This document shows positions 8,241-15,767 of a DNA stretch of 64,000 nucleotides, piece after piece. The stretch comes from Viridibacterium sp035456105. GTDB taxonomy: Bacteria; Pseudomonadota; Gammaproteobacteria; Burkholderiales; Rhodocyclaceae. Each line of letters starts with the position of its first letter. Positions within the stretch are counted from its first letter, which is position 1. The stretch covers positions 9,952 to 73,951 of the forward strand of contig DATIDV010000006.1 of assembly GCA_035456105.1 (NCBI GenBank), written 5' to 3'. The translations under genes were made by a program, and so were the position numbers. Under the pieces are notes generated by a model. It worked only from the letters and a program-made list of their open reading frames with translations. It had not been told where the DNA came from and did not search any database.

Positions 8241-9599
8241 TTATTCCTGACCGGCCAGCTGGTTTGCAGCTTCGTGCAGCCCCTCGAGAATGCTCTCCGC
8301 GACATGAGCAGGAAAGCCATCGGGTAATTGCGCCCTGACCATGTCGATAACATGCGGCGTACGTGCGGCAAGCTCATCCACCACGAACTGTGCAGGCTGT
8401 CCATCGGGCCCGACGACCCCGTGTCGCGCACCTAGCTCGATCCAGTGACGGCGCAGAATCTCGCGCTGTTTCCAGTGTGCATTCCTGGCGCGTACCGCCA
8501 TGGCCATCCTGGCCTTGAGGGGAGACAGCTGATGCGCGCCCTTTCCCATGACGGGATAGGCCGACAGCACGTCATAAAGCGGCGTGAGTGCGTAGCGACC
8601 ACCCGGCCGCAGGAAGATGCTGAAGTTCTTCGCGTGGCCGTCGGTGGCGCACAGCATCCAGAAGATCACTTGAGCTTGGAAAAAAGTCCTGCGGTCTGCT
8701 TCGCGATTCGTCGACCCATTGAGTATCCCCATGATGTCGTCGACGCCAGGGCCACCATCTGCTTCGTACTTCGCCTCGGGAGAAATACCTTTCACCTGGC
8801 ACATGTCCTCCTGCGGCAAGCGGATCAGCTGCTGATCACCACGCGCAGGCACCTTCCACCACGAACGGTCGAAGCGCCTGACCGCCAGCACTTTCACATC
8901 CTCGAACTGCAGAGGCTCGCACTCCGCCACGGGCAGTCCATATGCATCCAGAATACGTGAGCACAACCACTCGTTCTCGACCGAGTCGCGCATGTCGAAT
9001 TGCAGCCCGCCGACGAGTCCCAGAGGCAACTTGAAAATATGCGTGGAAGGAGTGGCGCCGTACGGCAGGCACCAGTTGTCCTGACAGCGCAACAGTGCGG
9101 TCTTCTCCTGTGCACCGGCAATGGATATGCGGAATTCGTCCGGCTCCTCGTGCCTGCCCAGCGGGGTGGGGGTGGTGGTCGCGCGCAGCAATCTGGCGAT
9201 GGCCGCTTCATCGAGTGGCGTAGCCTGGATGGGCGTCATTTCTGCGGGCGCGACGCCCTTCGGCAGGATCTGCAGGGCGCCGACGCAATCGCGACCGATC
9301 TCCGACAACAAGTCAAAAGCATCGGTGGAGCCCACGCCGAATCGCCCCGCGATACGCTCCCGGATGGGCTTGCTGTCGGGCAACAGGTTCTCGAAGTAGT
9401 AGCACACTGCCGGACCACGGTGAGGCGCATTGTCAGGCGTGAAAGGCAGCGAGAGCGAGAGCGGCCGCCCTTGTGCCGAGGCCATCCACTCTGAATCGTA
9501 AGCAAGCTGGTCGACGTAGTGAGACTGGATGCTCCAGGTCCCTACGAAAGCGCCATTCATCCAGAGCCCTAGCTCGCGGGCATGTGAGGGGCGGCCCAT
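8241..9599 (-). CDS. hipA: HipA-type serine/threonine kinase toxin
   Basis: This 452-residue protein has the HipA hallmarks: SIAGAQEKTALL around the autophosphorylated Ser (about residue 159), THIFK for ATP binding, ATDGHAKNFS with the catalytic Asp and Asn, and LTPLYDVLSA with the metal-binding Asp. The kinase therefore looks intact. HipA kinases phosphorylate glutamyl-tRNA synthetase or other synthetases and cause growth arrest; here the target is unknown. It starts four bases after the hipB stop, so the two are translationally coupled. The pair sits between the PPTase and entA genes of the siderophore island. Confidence 0.92.
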   Translation of the reverse strand: MGRPSHARELGLWMNGAFVGTWSIQSHYVDQLAYDSEWMASAQGRPLSLSLPFTPDNAPHRGPAVCYYFENLLPDSKPIRERIAGRFGVGSTDAFDLLSEIGRDCVGALQILPKGVAPAEMTPIQATPLDEAAIARLLRATTTPTPLGRHEEPDEFRISIAGAQEKTALLRCQDNWCLPYGATPSTHIFKLPLGLVGGLQFDMRDSVENEWLCSRILDAYGLPVAECEPLQFEDVKVLAVRRFDRSWWKVPARGDQQLIRLPQEDMCQVKGISPEAKYEADGGPGVDDIMGILNGSTNREADRRTFFQAQVIFWMLCATDGHAKNFSIFLRPGGRYALTPLYDVLSAYPVMGKGAHQLSPLKARMAMAVRARNAHWKQREILRRHWIELGARHGVVGPDGQPAQFVVDELAARTPHVIDMVRAQLPDGFPAHVAESILEGLHEAANQLAGQE

Positions 9600-9603
9600 C
9601 AAC

Positions 9604-9870
9604 TCACCACGCCGGCTTTGTCGAATCGGACGGCAGTGTTGCCGGGGAGCCCCCCCCATCTCTGAGCACAACCTCCACGCCCAGGACGTTGAGCAGCGTG
9701 AACAGACGCTCGGCGCTGACCTGGTTGGCGCGCTGCTCAAGGGCGGAAATGGTCTGCTGGCTGACCCCCATGCGAAGCGCGACATCAGCCTGGGATAGGC
9801 GGGCCTTACGCCGGAATCCCCGCAACAGCGTCGATAGTTGATCGGCAGTTCGAACCTCGAAATCGCTCAT
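9604..9870 (-). CDS. hipB: HipB-type antitoxin, helix-turn-helix repressor
   Basis: This 88-residue protein has an XRE-type HTH (LSQADVALRMGVSQQTISALEQ) and a C-terminal tail rich in Gly, Ser and Pro. It binds HipA and represses the hipBA promoter. The start at 9870 is chosen because AGGGGG lies five bases upstream; an ATG at 9897 has none. The AT-rich 9871-10060 stretch upstream contrasts with the GC-rich surroundings and probably holds the promoter and operators. Confidence 0.9.
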   Translation of the reverse strand: MSDFEVRTADQLSTLLRGFRRKARLSQADVALRMGVSQQTISALEQRANQVSAERLFTLLNVLGVEVVLRDGGGSPATLPSDSTKPAW

Positions 9871-9938
9871 TACGGCCCCCTGACTATTCTTTGGCAATAC
9901 ACAGTATAGGTTGTTTTTTGACTTTACATAGTCAGGGT

Positions 9939-9955
9939 TGTATTTTCAAAATACA
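9939..9955. promoter_or_regulatory. Candidate HipB operator
   Basis: TGTATTTTCAAAATACA is a perfect 17 bp palindrome about 70 nt upstream of hipB, in an AT-rich stretch with further TGTAT/ATACA half-sites. Autorepression by HipB is known for the family; binding here is inferred. Confidence 0.6.
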
Positions 9956-10065
9956 TTATTTGAGATGTATTAATCATTTACATATTTCAATGTGTATTCA
10001 AGAATCAGCAATAGCACTTGCAGAACAACGCGATGTCGCAGGCATGGCCCGCTCCTGCAGCAATC

Positions 10066-10122
10066 GTAGGGCGCAATCGAAGCGCAGCGCATTGCGCCGG
10101 CTGGTGGCACTCCCAACCTACG
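10066..10122. repeat. Palindromic repeat, type D, short copy
   Basis: GTAGGGCGCAAT pairs with ATTGCGCC further on, and the unit closes with CCTAC. The CCTAC end gives, on the minus strand, the TAG stop codon of entA (10118-10120). Confidence 0.65.
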
Positions 10123-10909
10123 CTCCTAACGTCGCCCCGCCATCCACACACAAGTCATGCATGGTGATATGCCGTGCGCGTTCCGAGGCTAGGAAGCAAA
10201 CGGCGTCGGCGATGTCTTCGGGTGTGGCGATTCGTCCCAGCGGAATGCCGAGCCGGTAGCGCTCTAGCGAGCCGTTGAGGACGCCTTGTATCTGTTCCGG
10301 CGTGCTGGCGAAGGCGCGTTGCATGGCGGTGTCGGTGGAGCCGGGTGAGACGGTGTTGCAGCGGATGCCGTGTGGGGCGAGTTCGAGCGCGAGGCAGCGC
10401 ATGTAGTGGGCGGTGGCGGCCTTGGAGGCGGCGTAGGCTGCCATGCCGAGGCGCGGTGTGCGGGCGGCGTTGGAGCCGACGGTGACGATGACGCCCTGCT
10501 TGCGTGCCACCATGCCGCGTGCGACGGCGCGGCACATGCGGAAGATGGCGGTGGTGTTGATGGCGAAGCTGTCTTCCCAGTCTTCGTCGCTGAGCTCCAG
10601 CGTTCCGCCGGATCGCAGTATGCCGGCGACATTGATGAGCAGGTCAATCGGGCCGAGTTCCTGTTCGGTGCGTGCGACGGCTGCGTTGATGGCGGCACCG
10701 TCCCGCAGGTCGAGTGGGATGGCGATGGCTTGCCTGCTCTCGGCACGCAACCCGTGGGCGAAGGTTTCGAGTTTGTCGGCCTGATGATCGATGAGCGCGA
10801 CGCGAGCGCCTTGCTGTGCGAGCGCGTTTGCGACGACTGCGCCAATACCCTGGGCGGCGCCGGTGATGAGGGCGGTTTTGTTTTGGAATTCGGGTTGGGT
10901 TGTGGTCAT
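10118..10909 (-). CDS. entA: 2,3-dihydro-2,3-dihydroxybenzoate dehydrogenase
   Basis: This 263-residue short-chain dehydrogenase has GAAQGIG at the NAD-binding turn, the active-site YAASK, and the EntA-like PGSTDTAMQ segment. It oxidises 2,3-dihydro-2,3-dihydroxybenzoate to 2,3-dihydroxybenzoate, the third step from chorismate. It lies downstream of the synthetase gene on the same strand but is separated by 318 nt packed with repeats and a tRNA remnant. It may therefore rely on read-through or its own promoter. Length matches E. coli EntA closely. Confidence 0.93.
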   Translation of the reverse strand: MTTTQPEFQNKTALITGAAQGIGAVVANALAQQGARVALIDHQADKLETFAHGLRAESRQAIAIPLDLRDGAAINAAVARTEQELGPIDLLINVAGILRSGGTLELSDEDWEDSFAINTTAIFRMCRAVARGMVARKQGVIVTVGSNAARTPRLGMAAYAASKAATAHYMRCLALELAPHGIRCNTVSPGSTDTAMQRAFASTPEQIQGVLNGSLERYRLGIPLGRIATPEDIADAVCFLASERARHITMHDLCVDGGATLGA

Positions 10910-10930
10910 GGCCGGTCTCTCGATTCATGG

Positions 10931-11038
10931 GTAGGGCAGAACTCCGCAGGAGGTTCCGCCGGGTTGGGGCCGATACGTACGCTACGTAAAGCCGCTTCGC
11001 GGCGGCTGGCGGAATCTCCGAAGGAGTTCCGCTCTACG
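10931..11038. repeat. Palindromic repeat, type C
   Basis: It begins GTAGGGCAGAACTCC and ends GGAGTTCCGCTCTAC, with an inner GCCGCTTCGCGGCGGC hairpin. The second copy (21891-22003) is in opposite orientation. Confidence 0.8.
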
Positions 11039-11040
11039 CT

Positions 11041-11080
11041 CCCCTCTCACACTTGTGGGAGAGGGGTTGGGGGAGAGGGC
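11041..11080. repeat. Palindromic repeat, type B
   Basis: CCCCTCTCACACTTGTGGGA followed by GAGGGGTTGGGGGAGAGGGC. It directly abuts the type C repeat. Confidence 0.8.
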
Positions 11081-11121
11081 TGCCGCAATCAAACGCGGCG
11101 ATCACGCAACACGCTGATCGA

Positions 11122-11181
11122 TGGTGCCGCTTGTCGGAGTCGAACCTAAGAGCGACGGATCAACAGTCCGGCGGTCTCCAC
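11122..11181 (-). pseudogene. Truncated tRNA-Asn-like remnant (anticodon GTT)
   Basis: Read on the minus strand, 11171 down to 11122 is exactly 50 nt and fits tRNA positions 27-76. It holds a CCGGA anticodon stem, the loop CTGTTGA with anticodon GTT, a 5 nt variable region, a T loop TTCGACT, an acceptor 3' strand AAGCGGC, discriminator A and encoded CCA. The T stem has mismatches. The 5' acceptor strand and most of the D arm are missing: the sequence there turns into the type B repeat at 11182. It is therefore a relic, not a working tRNA. Confidence 0.6.
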
Positions 11182-11225
11182 GAGCCCTCTCCCCCTGCCC
11201 CTCTCCCGCAAGCGGGAGAGGGGAG
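11182..11225. repeat. Palindromic repeat, type B (inverted)
   Basis: GAGCCCTCTCCCCCTGCC, then CCTCTCCCGC-AAGC-GGGAGAGGGG. It lies between the tRNA remnant and the end of the synthetase gene. Confidence 0.85.
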
Positions 11226-11227
11226 CT

Positions 11228-14200
11228 TTAACTCTCCAGCTTGCTTGCCAGCACCCGGCCGATATGCGCCAGCGGCGCCCGCTGACTCATGCCGTTATGC
11301 GTGCTGTCGATATCGACGCGCTGCAATTCGCCCCTCACATACGGCCGCCAGCCAAGCCAGTCCGGCGCTTCAGCCGGGCGCTGCGCGGCATGGAAGAACA
11401 GCACATCACCTTGGAACACGGGATGCCGCAATCCGCGGTAGAGCTTCATGGAGTTGATCGCCTGGCCTGTGAGCTTCGCGAGACTAGCCGCATCACGTTC
11501 GGCGAAGACGGTGCCGGGGCGTTGCAAGCGGGCGCGCATGGCGTCGAGCGAGAGCGCCTGGCCGTCGTCGCCGAGGTGGCCCTTGCCGGCGTAGCCGATG
11601 ACGTCAAGAAGGACGATGAGGGCATCGCGTTCGGTGGGCTCCGGCTTGCCTGCCCAGATGTCGCTCGGGTAGGCGTCCATCATCGCCAGCAATTCGACCT
11701 GTTCGCCTTCGGCCTGCATGCGTGCGGCCATGGCGTGGGCGATGCCGCCGCCGGAGGACCAGCCCATGAAACGGTACGGGCCATGTGGCTGCACGCTGCG
11801 CACAAGAGCGATGTAGTCGGCGACGACCTCGTCGATGTGCGCGGGCGATTCGCCTGTAATGCCGCGCGATTGCAGACCGTAGATCGGCGTGTTGCGCAGC
11901 TGTGCGGCGAGGCCCATATAGCACCACGAAAGACCTTCGGCGGGGTGCACGCAGAACAGCGGGGGCTGGCCTTCGTCACCGGACTGGATGCGCAGCAGTG
12001 GCGCGAACGGGTCGCAGGCCTGGTCGGGCGGCGTGTGGCTCTCGGGTACGTCCAGTGCGGCAGCCAGCGCGGCGACGGTGGGGTGACGGAACAGGCTGGA
12101 AACAGCCACCTCGCGTTGCAGGGCGACGCCGAGGCGGTTGGCGACCTGGATGGCTTGCAGCGATTTGCCACCGAGCGCGAAGAAATCGCTGTCGACGCCG
12201 ATCTGCTGGGTGCCGAGCACTTCGGACCAGACGGCGATGACGATGCGCTCCAGCGTGCTGAGCGTGGCGGTTTTCGTGCCGTCGCTTGCAGGGATGTCGT
12301 CGAGACCGAGCGTGCGCAGCGCCGAGCGGTCGATCTTGTTGTTGGCGTTGCGTGGCAGGCGGCTGAGCGGCACGTATGCGGATGGTATGGCCGGGGCGGG
12401 CAGGCGTTGCGAGAGGTGTTTCTGCAACGCGCCGCTGTAGGGCTCGCCATCGCAGACGATGAAGGCGGCGAGGCGCTTGCTGCCACCCGGCAGGACCTGG
12501 CCGACGACGGCGGCTTCGCGCACGCCGCGATAGTCCAGCAAGGCGGTTTCGATCTCGGCGGGGTCGATGCGGTAGCCGCTGATCTTGAACTCGTCGTCGA
12601 GCCGGCCGAGGTAGACCAGCGCGCCGTCTTCTGCCTGGCGCACGCGGTCGCCGGTGCGATAGGCGCGTGGCGCACCGTTGAAGGATGTAAGACGAACGAA
12701 GCGTGCGTCGGTGACTTGCTGTCGCTCGAAATAGCCGCGAGCGAGTGCGGCGCCGATCATGCACAGCTCACCTGCTTCGCCGGGCGCGACAGGGCGCAGG
12801 GCGTCATCGACGACAACGGCGGTCATGCCCGGCAGCGGCGCGCCGATGGGCACGGATTCGCCGGACCACGTGAGCGCATCCGGGCCGGACAGGACGGCGG
12901 TGGTGCAGATCACCGTCGTCTCGGTGGGCCCATAGGTGTTGAGCAATACGACATGTGGCGACGCGGCCTTGCGCCAGCGCGCAATGCGGTCGGCCAGCGC
13001 GGCTTCGCCACCGATGATGACGAGACGTATCGATTCAGGAAGTGCGTGAGAGCCGCTCTCATCGCCGACGCAATACGCCAGCTCGTGCCAGAAGGCGGTC
13101 GGCAGGTCGAGCACGCTGATGCGCTTTGCGGCGCAGGCAGCGAGGAAGCGCGGCAGGGATTCAAGCATCTCGTCGTTGCGCAGGACGAGCGTGGCGCCGG
13201 TGGTGAGCGACAGGAAGATTTCTTCGACGCTCGCATCGAAATGCAGCGGCGCGAATTGCAGCACGCGGTCGGCTGACGTCATGGCGTAGCGCACGCGGGC
13301 GCCGGCGACGAAATGGGCCAGCGCGTCGCGGCCGATCATCACGCCATTGGGGCGGCCGGTGGAGCCGGAGGTGTAGATGATGTAGGCGAGTGCGTCGTCT
13401 GCGACGGTGACGGGTTCGTTCATCGATAGGGCGACGCCTCCCCCTGTTTCGTCATCCCGGCGAAAGCCGGGATTCGGCTCCACGCGGGGTAACTGGATCC
13501 CGGCCTTCGCCGGGATGACGGGCTTTGTTGATGCGACGGTATGAGCCCCCCTCTCCCGCGCGCGGGAGAGGGGTTGGGGGAGAGGGCTGGTGCGATCTAA
13601 CGCGGTGCCAGGTTCTAGGGTTACTCCACGTCCCCTCTCCCCCTGCCCCCGCTCCGCGCCCCACTGTCGGCATTGCACTGCCGACCGGCTGCGCAGGCTC
13701 AGCGCAGTGCGCTGAGAATTCCCTGCTCGCCCCGCAAGCGGTAGAGGGGAGTCCGGTACGAGCTCGCATTCACCACCGGCGAGATCTGTCAGTTCATCCA
13801 GACACAACAACAAATCACTACCAACCCGTTTCGCATACCCTCGCACACTCAATACCAACCTCGGCCGCGCATCCGCCAGCACCATCGCAATACGCGCGTC
13901 CGGACTATCCGGATCGAGCGGCACGTAGCCTGCTCCTGCCCATAGCACGGCCAGCAGCGCGACTATGGTTTGCGGCGAGCGCGGCAAAAGAATCGCGACG
14001 CGGTCTTCGCGTGCAACGCCCTGCTCTGCCAGCACGGCAGCGAGCTGCTTCACTTCGAGGAGGACTTCGGCGTAGCTGAGGGCCTTGCCATCCTGTTCGA
14101 CGGCAATGGCCTGTGGCGTGGTCGCAGCGTGCGCACGGAACGCATCCAGCACAGCGGTGATCTCGCCGACCGGTGCGCCTTCGATGATGGACAGAGCAGG

Positions 14201-15766
14201 CGCTGTCGGCACATGCCAGTCGCCGAGCACGTCAGTCAGCGGCGCGTCGATGGGTGCGGCGAGCAATGTGTCGATGATGTGCACCAGCGCCGCGCGATGC
14301 GCGCTCAGCGTGTCGGCATCATAGGCATCGGGATTGGCTTCGAAGTCGAAGCGCATGCCTGCTGCATGCGGTGCGACAGTAATGGAGAGGTCTTCGACCG
14401 GGCCGGCCGACACTGGCTGCGCGCGTGCGGCGAGCGCGCCGAACTCCAGCGGGCGGTCAAAGGGCATGAGGTTGATGACGGGCCCGAACAGGCGCTGGCC
14501 GTTGACGGCGCGACCGAGGTCGTGGCGTAACCATTCGTAGCGATAGCGCTGATGCGGACGGATGGCGCGCATCTCGGCGGCGACGCTTTTCGCCAGCGCA
14601 GCGATGCCTTGTGCGGGATCGACCTGGATGCGCAGCGGCACGATGTTCATCGCCATGCAGGGCACGGTGAGGCCGACGGAGCCGAGGCGACCCATGACGG
14701 GCAGGCCTAACGTGATGTCACGCGCGCCGGTGCGTTGCGCGAGCCATGCGGCAGTCGCCGCGATGAGCCAGGCCGCCCAGTCGACGCCGCAGGTTTTGGC
14801 GGCGGTCTGCCAGCGTTCGAGGACTTGCGTGCCACTCTCGCCATCGCGTGCGAGATCGCCGCGCGCCTTGCGAACGCCGCGTGCGAGCGTGGCTGGCGGG
14901 GCAAGCGAGACCGGAGCAGGCGCCCCTGCAAGGCGAGCGATCCAGAAGGCGCGATCCGTCTCGGAGGCATGCTGCTGGTATTCACGTGCCTCTTCGACGA
15001 CGGCGGCGAGTGTGGCGCGTGCTTTGGTGAACTGGTCATCGACCTGTGCGCCGGTGGCGCGCGCATACAGCGCTGCCACCCGGCGCTGCAGGAGCGCGTA
15101 ACCATAGCCATCGAGTGCGACGTGATGAACGCGCAGCACCCACAGGTGACGCTGCGGCGCGAGACGCAGCAACGCGGTGGCGAAGAGCGCGCCATGTGCG
15201 AGATCGGCCGTGCGTTGCAGATCGTCGTGCAGCCAGCGCTGCGCGGCTACCCACGCATGATCTGGTTCCACCCCCCCAAAGTCCGTCATTCCCGCCAGCT
15301 TTACAGCCGGCGCAGCCGCACGCCGCTCCCCTCGCCCGCTAGCGGGAGAGGGGTTGGGGGAAAGGGCTTCGGCGGGATTCCAGTGGCTTTCACACGCGCT
15401 TTCAACGTCGCTGGATTCCCGCTTGCCCGGGAATGACGGTGAAGGGTGAGTGAGGTCTACGTGGCGCAGGCTCCATGCTTCGCGCACAGGCACTTGCCAC
15501 ACGACCTCGTTGCTCGCGCTGTCGTCGGCACGGAAGCGCACATGCAGCGCCTCGCATTCGTCGATGGCGCCGCGCAGGGCTGCTTCGAAGGCGGTGACGT
15601 CGAGCTCGCCGTCGAGCACGATGGCTTCGGCCGTCCAGTAGTACGGACTGGCCGGGTCGAGCTGCTGGCCGAGCCAGATGCCGAGCTGCGCGGCGCTGAG
15701 CGGGAGCCGCTGCACGGATGCGGAGTTGCCGAGCTCCGCCTGGACGCCACCATCGACGCCTCCCAT
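11228..15766 (-). CDS. EntF-like nonribosomal peptide synthetase, C-A-T-TE, with two repeat-derived insertions
   Basis: This 1,512-residue single module has a C domain (about 20-510, HHVALDG at 214-220) and an A domain (540-1150; TSGSTGRPNGV near 800, NTYGPTET 943-950, YRTGD 1036-1040, NNKIDRSAL 1142-1150). A T domain (LGGKSLQ, Ser1202) and a thioesterase (GWSSGG, Ser1337; His1490) follow. Aligning the pocket by eye with GrsA and EntF gives D-A-E-D-I-G-T-V-I-K. EntF's serine code is D-V-W-H-F-S-L-V-D-K, so a basic residue such as lysine is more likely. Residues ~107-168 and ~668-785 have no family counterpart and are translated palindromic repeats. The start lies one base after the entB stop. 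Confidence 0.93.
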   Translation of the reverse strand: MGGVDGGVQAELGNSASVQRLPLSAAQLGIWLGQQLDPASPYYWTAEAIVLDGELDVTAFEAALRGAIDECEALHVRFRADDSASNEVVWQVPVREAWSLRHVDLTHPSPSFPGKRESSDVESACESHWNPAEALSPNPSPASGRGERRAAAPAVKLAGMTDFGGVEPDHAWVAAQRWLHDDLQRTADLAHGALFATALLRLAPQRHLWVLRVHHVALDGYGYALLQRRVAALYARATGAQVDDQFTKARATLAAVVEEAREYQQHASETDRAFWIARLAGAPAPVSLAPPATLARGVRKARGDLARDGESGTQVLERWQTAAKTCGVDWAAWLIAATAAWLAQRTGARDITLGLPVMGRLGSVGLTVPCMAMNIVPLRIQVDPAQGIAALAKSVAAEMRAIRPHQRYRYEWLRHDLGRAVNGQRLFGPVINLMPFDRPLEFGALAARAQPVSAGPVEDLSITVAPHAAGMRFDFEANPDAYDADTLSAHRAALVHIIDTLLAAPIDAPLTDVLGDWHVPTAPALSIIEGAPVGEITAVLDAFRAHAATTPQAIAVEQDGKALSYAEVLLEVKQLAAVLAEQGVAREDRVAILLPRSPQTIVALLAVLWAGAGYVPLDPDSPDARIAMVLADARPRLVLSVRGYAKRVGSDLLLCLDELTDLAGGECELVPDSPLPLAGRAGNSQRTALSLRSRSAVQCRQWGAERGQGERGRGVTLEPGTALDRTSPLPQPLSRARERGAHTVASTKPVIPAKAGIQLPRVEPNPGFRRDDETGGGVALSMNEPVTVADDALAYIIYTSGSTGRPNGVMIGRDALAHFVAGARVRYAMTSADRVLQFAPLHFDASVEEIFLSLTTGATLVLRNDEMLESLPRFLAACAAKRISVLDLPTAFWHELAYCVGDESGSHALPESIRLVIIGGEAALADRIARWRKAASPHVVLLNTYGPTETTVICTTAVLSGPDALTWSGESVPIGAPLPGMTAVVVDDALRPVAPGEAGELCMIGAALARGYFERQQVTDARFVRLTSFNGAPRAYRTGDRVRQAEDGALVYLGRLDDEFKISGYRIDPAEIETALLDYRGVREAAVVGQVLPGGSKRLAAFIVCDGEPYSGALQKHLSQRLPAPAIPSAYVPLSRLPRNANNKIDRSALRTLGLDDIPASDGTKTATLSTLERIVIAVWSEVLGTQQIGVDSDFFALGGKSLQAIQVANRLGVALQREVAVSSLFRHPTVAALAAALDVPESHTPPDQACDPFAPLLRIQSGDEGQPPLFCVHPAEGLSWCYMGLAAQLRNTPIYGLQSRGITGESPAHIDEVVADYIALVRSVQPHGPYRFMGWSSGGGIAHAMAARMQAEGEQVELLAMMDAYPSDIWAGKPEPTERDALIVLLDVIGYAGKGHLGDDGQALSLDAMRARLQRPGTVFAERDAASLAKLTGQAINSMKLYRGLRHPVFQGDVLFFHAAQRPAEAPDWLGWRPYVRGELQRVDIDSTHNGMSQRAPLAHIGRVLASKLES
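13450..13520. repeat. Type A repeat inside the synthetase gene
   Basis: CGTCATCCCGGCGAAAGCC to GGCCTTCGCCGGGATGACG, 71 bp, is read in frame on the minus strand. It lies between the core-2 and core-3 regions of the adenylation domain. Confidence 0.88.
13543..13588. repeat. Type B repeat inside the synthetase gene
   Basis: CCCTCTCCCGCG/CGCGGGAGAGGGG with the GTTGGGGGAGAGGGCT tail, 22 bp from the type A copy. Confidence 0.85.
13631..13751. repeat. Type B repeat split by a double-hairpin insert, inside the synthetase gene
   Basis: The left part TCCCCTCTCCCCCTGCCCCC and the right part CCCCGCAAGCGGTAGAGGGG match one type B unit interrupted by ~80 bp. The insert carries two hairpins of its own: TCGGCA/TGCCGA and CTGCGC/GCGCAG. 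It looks like a repeat inserted within a repeat. Confidence 0.7.
15282..15436. repeat. Nested type A and type B repeats inside the synthetase C domain
   Basis: The outer ends CGTCATTCCCGCC and CCCGGGAATGACGG are type A termini. A type B unit (CTCCCCTCGCCCGCTAGCGG then GAGAGGGGTTGGGGG) lies between them at about 15322-15366. The whole is translated in frame. Confidence 0.8.
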
Positions 15767-15767
15767 C

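Noticed and set aside
11264..13276. 670-codon open frame antisense to the synthetase gene
   Set aside because: It is the mirror of a high-GC coding region, with Arg/Val/Gly-rich composition and no domain.
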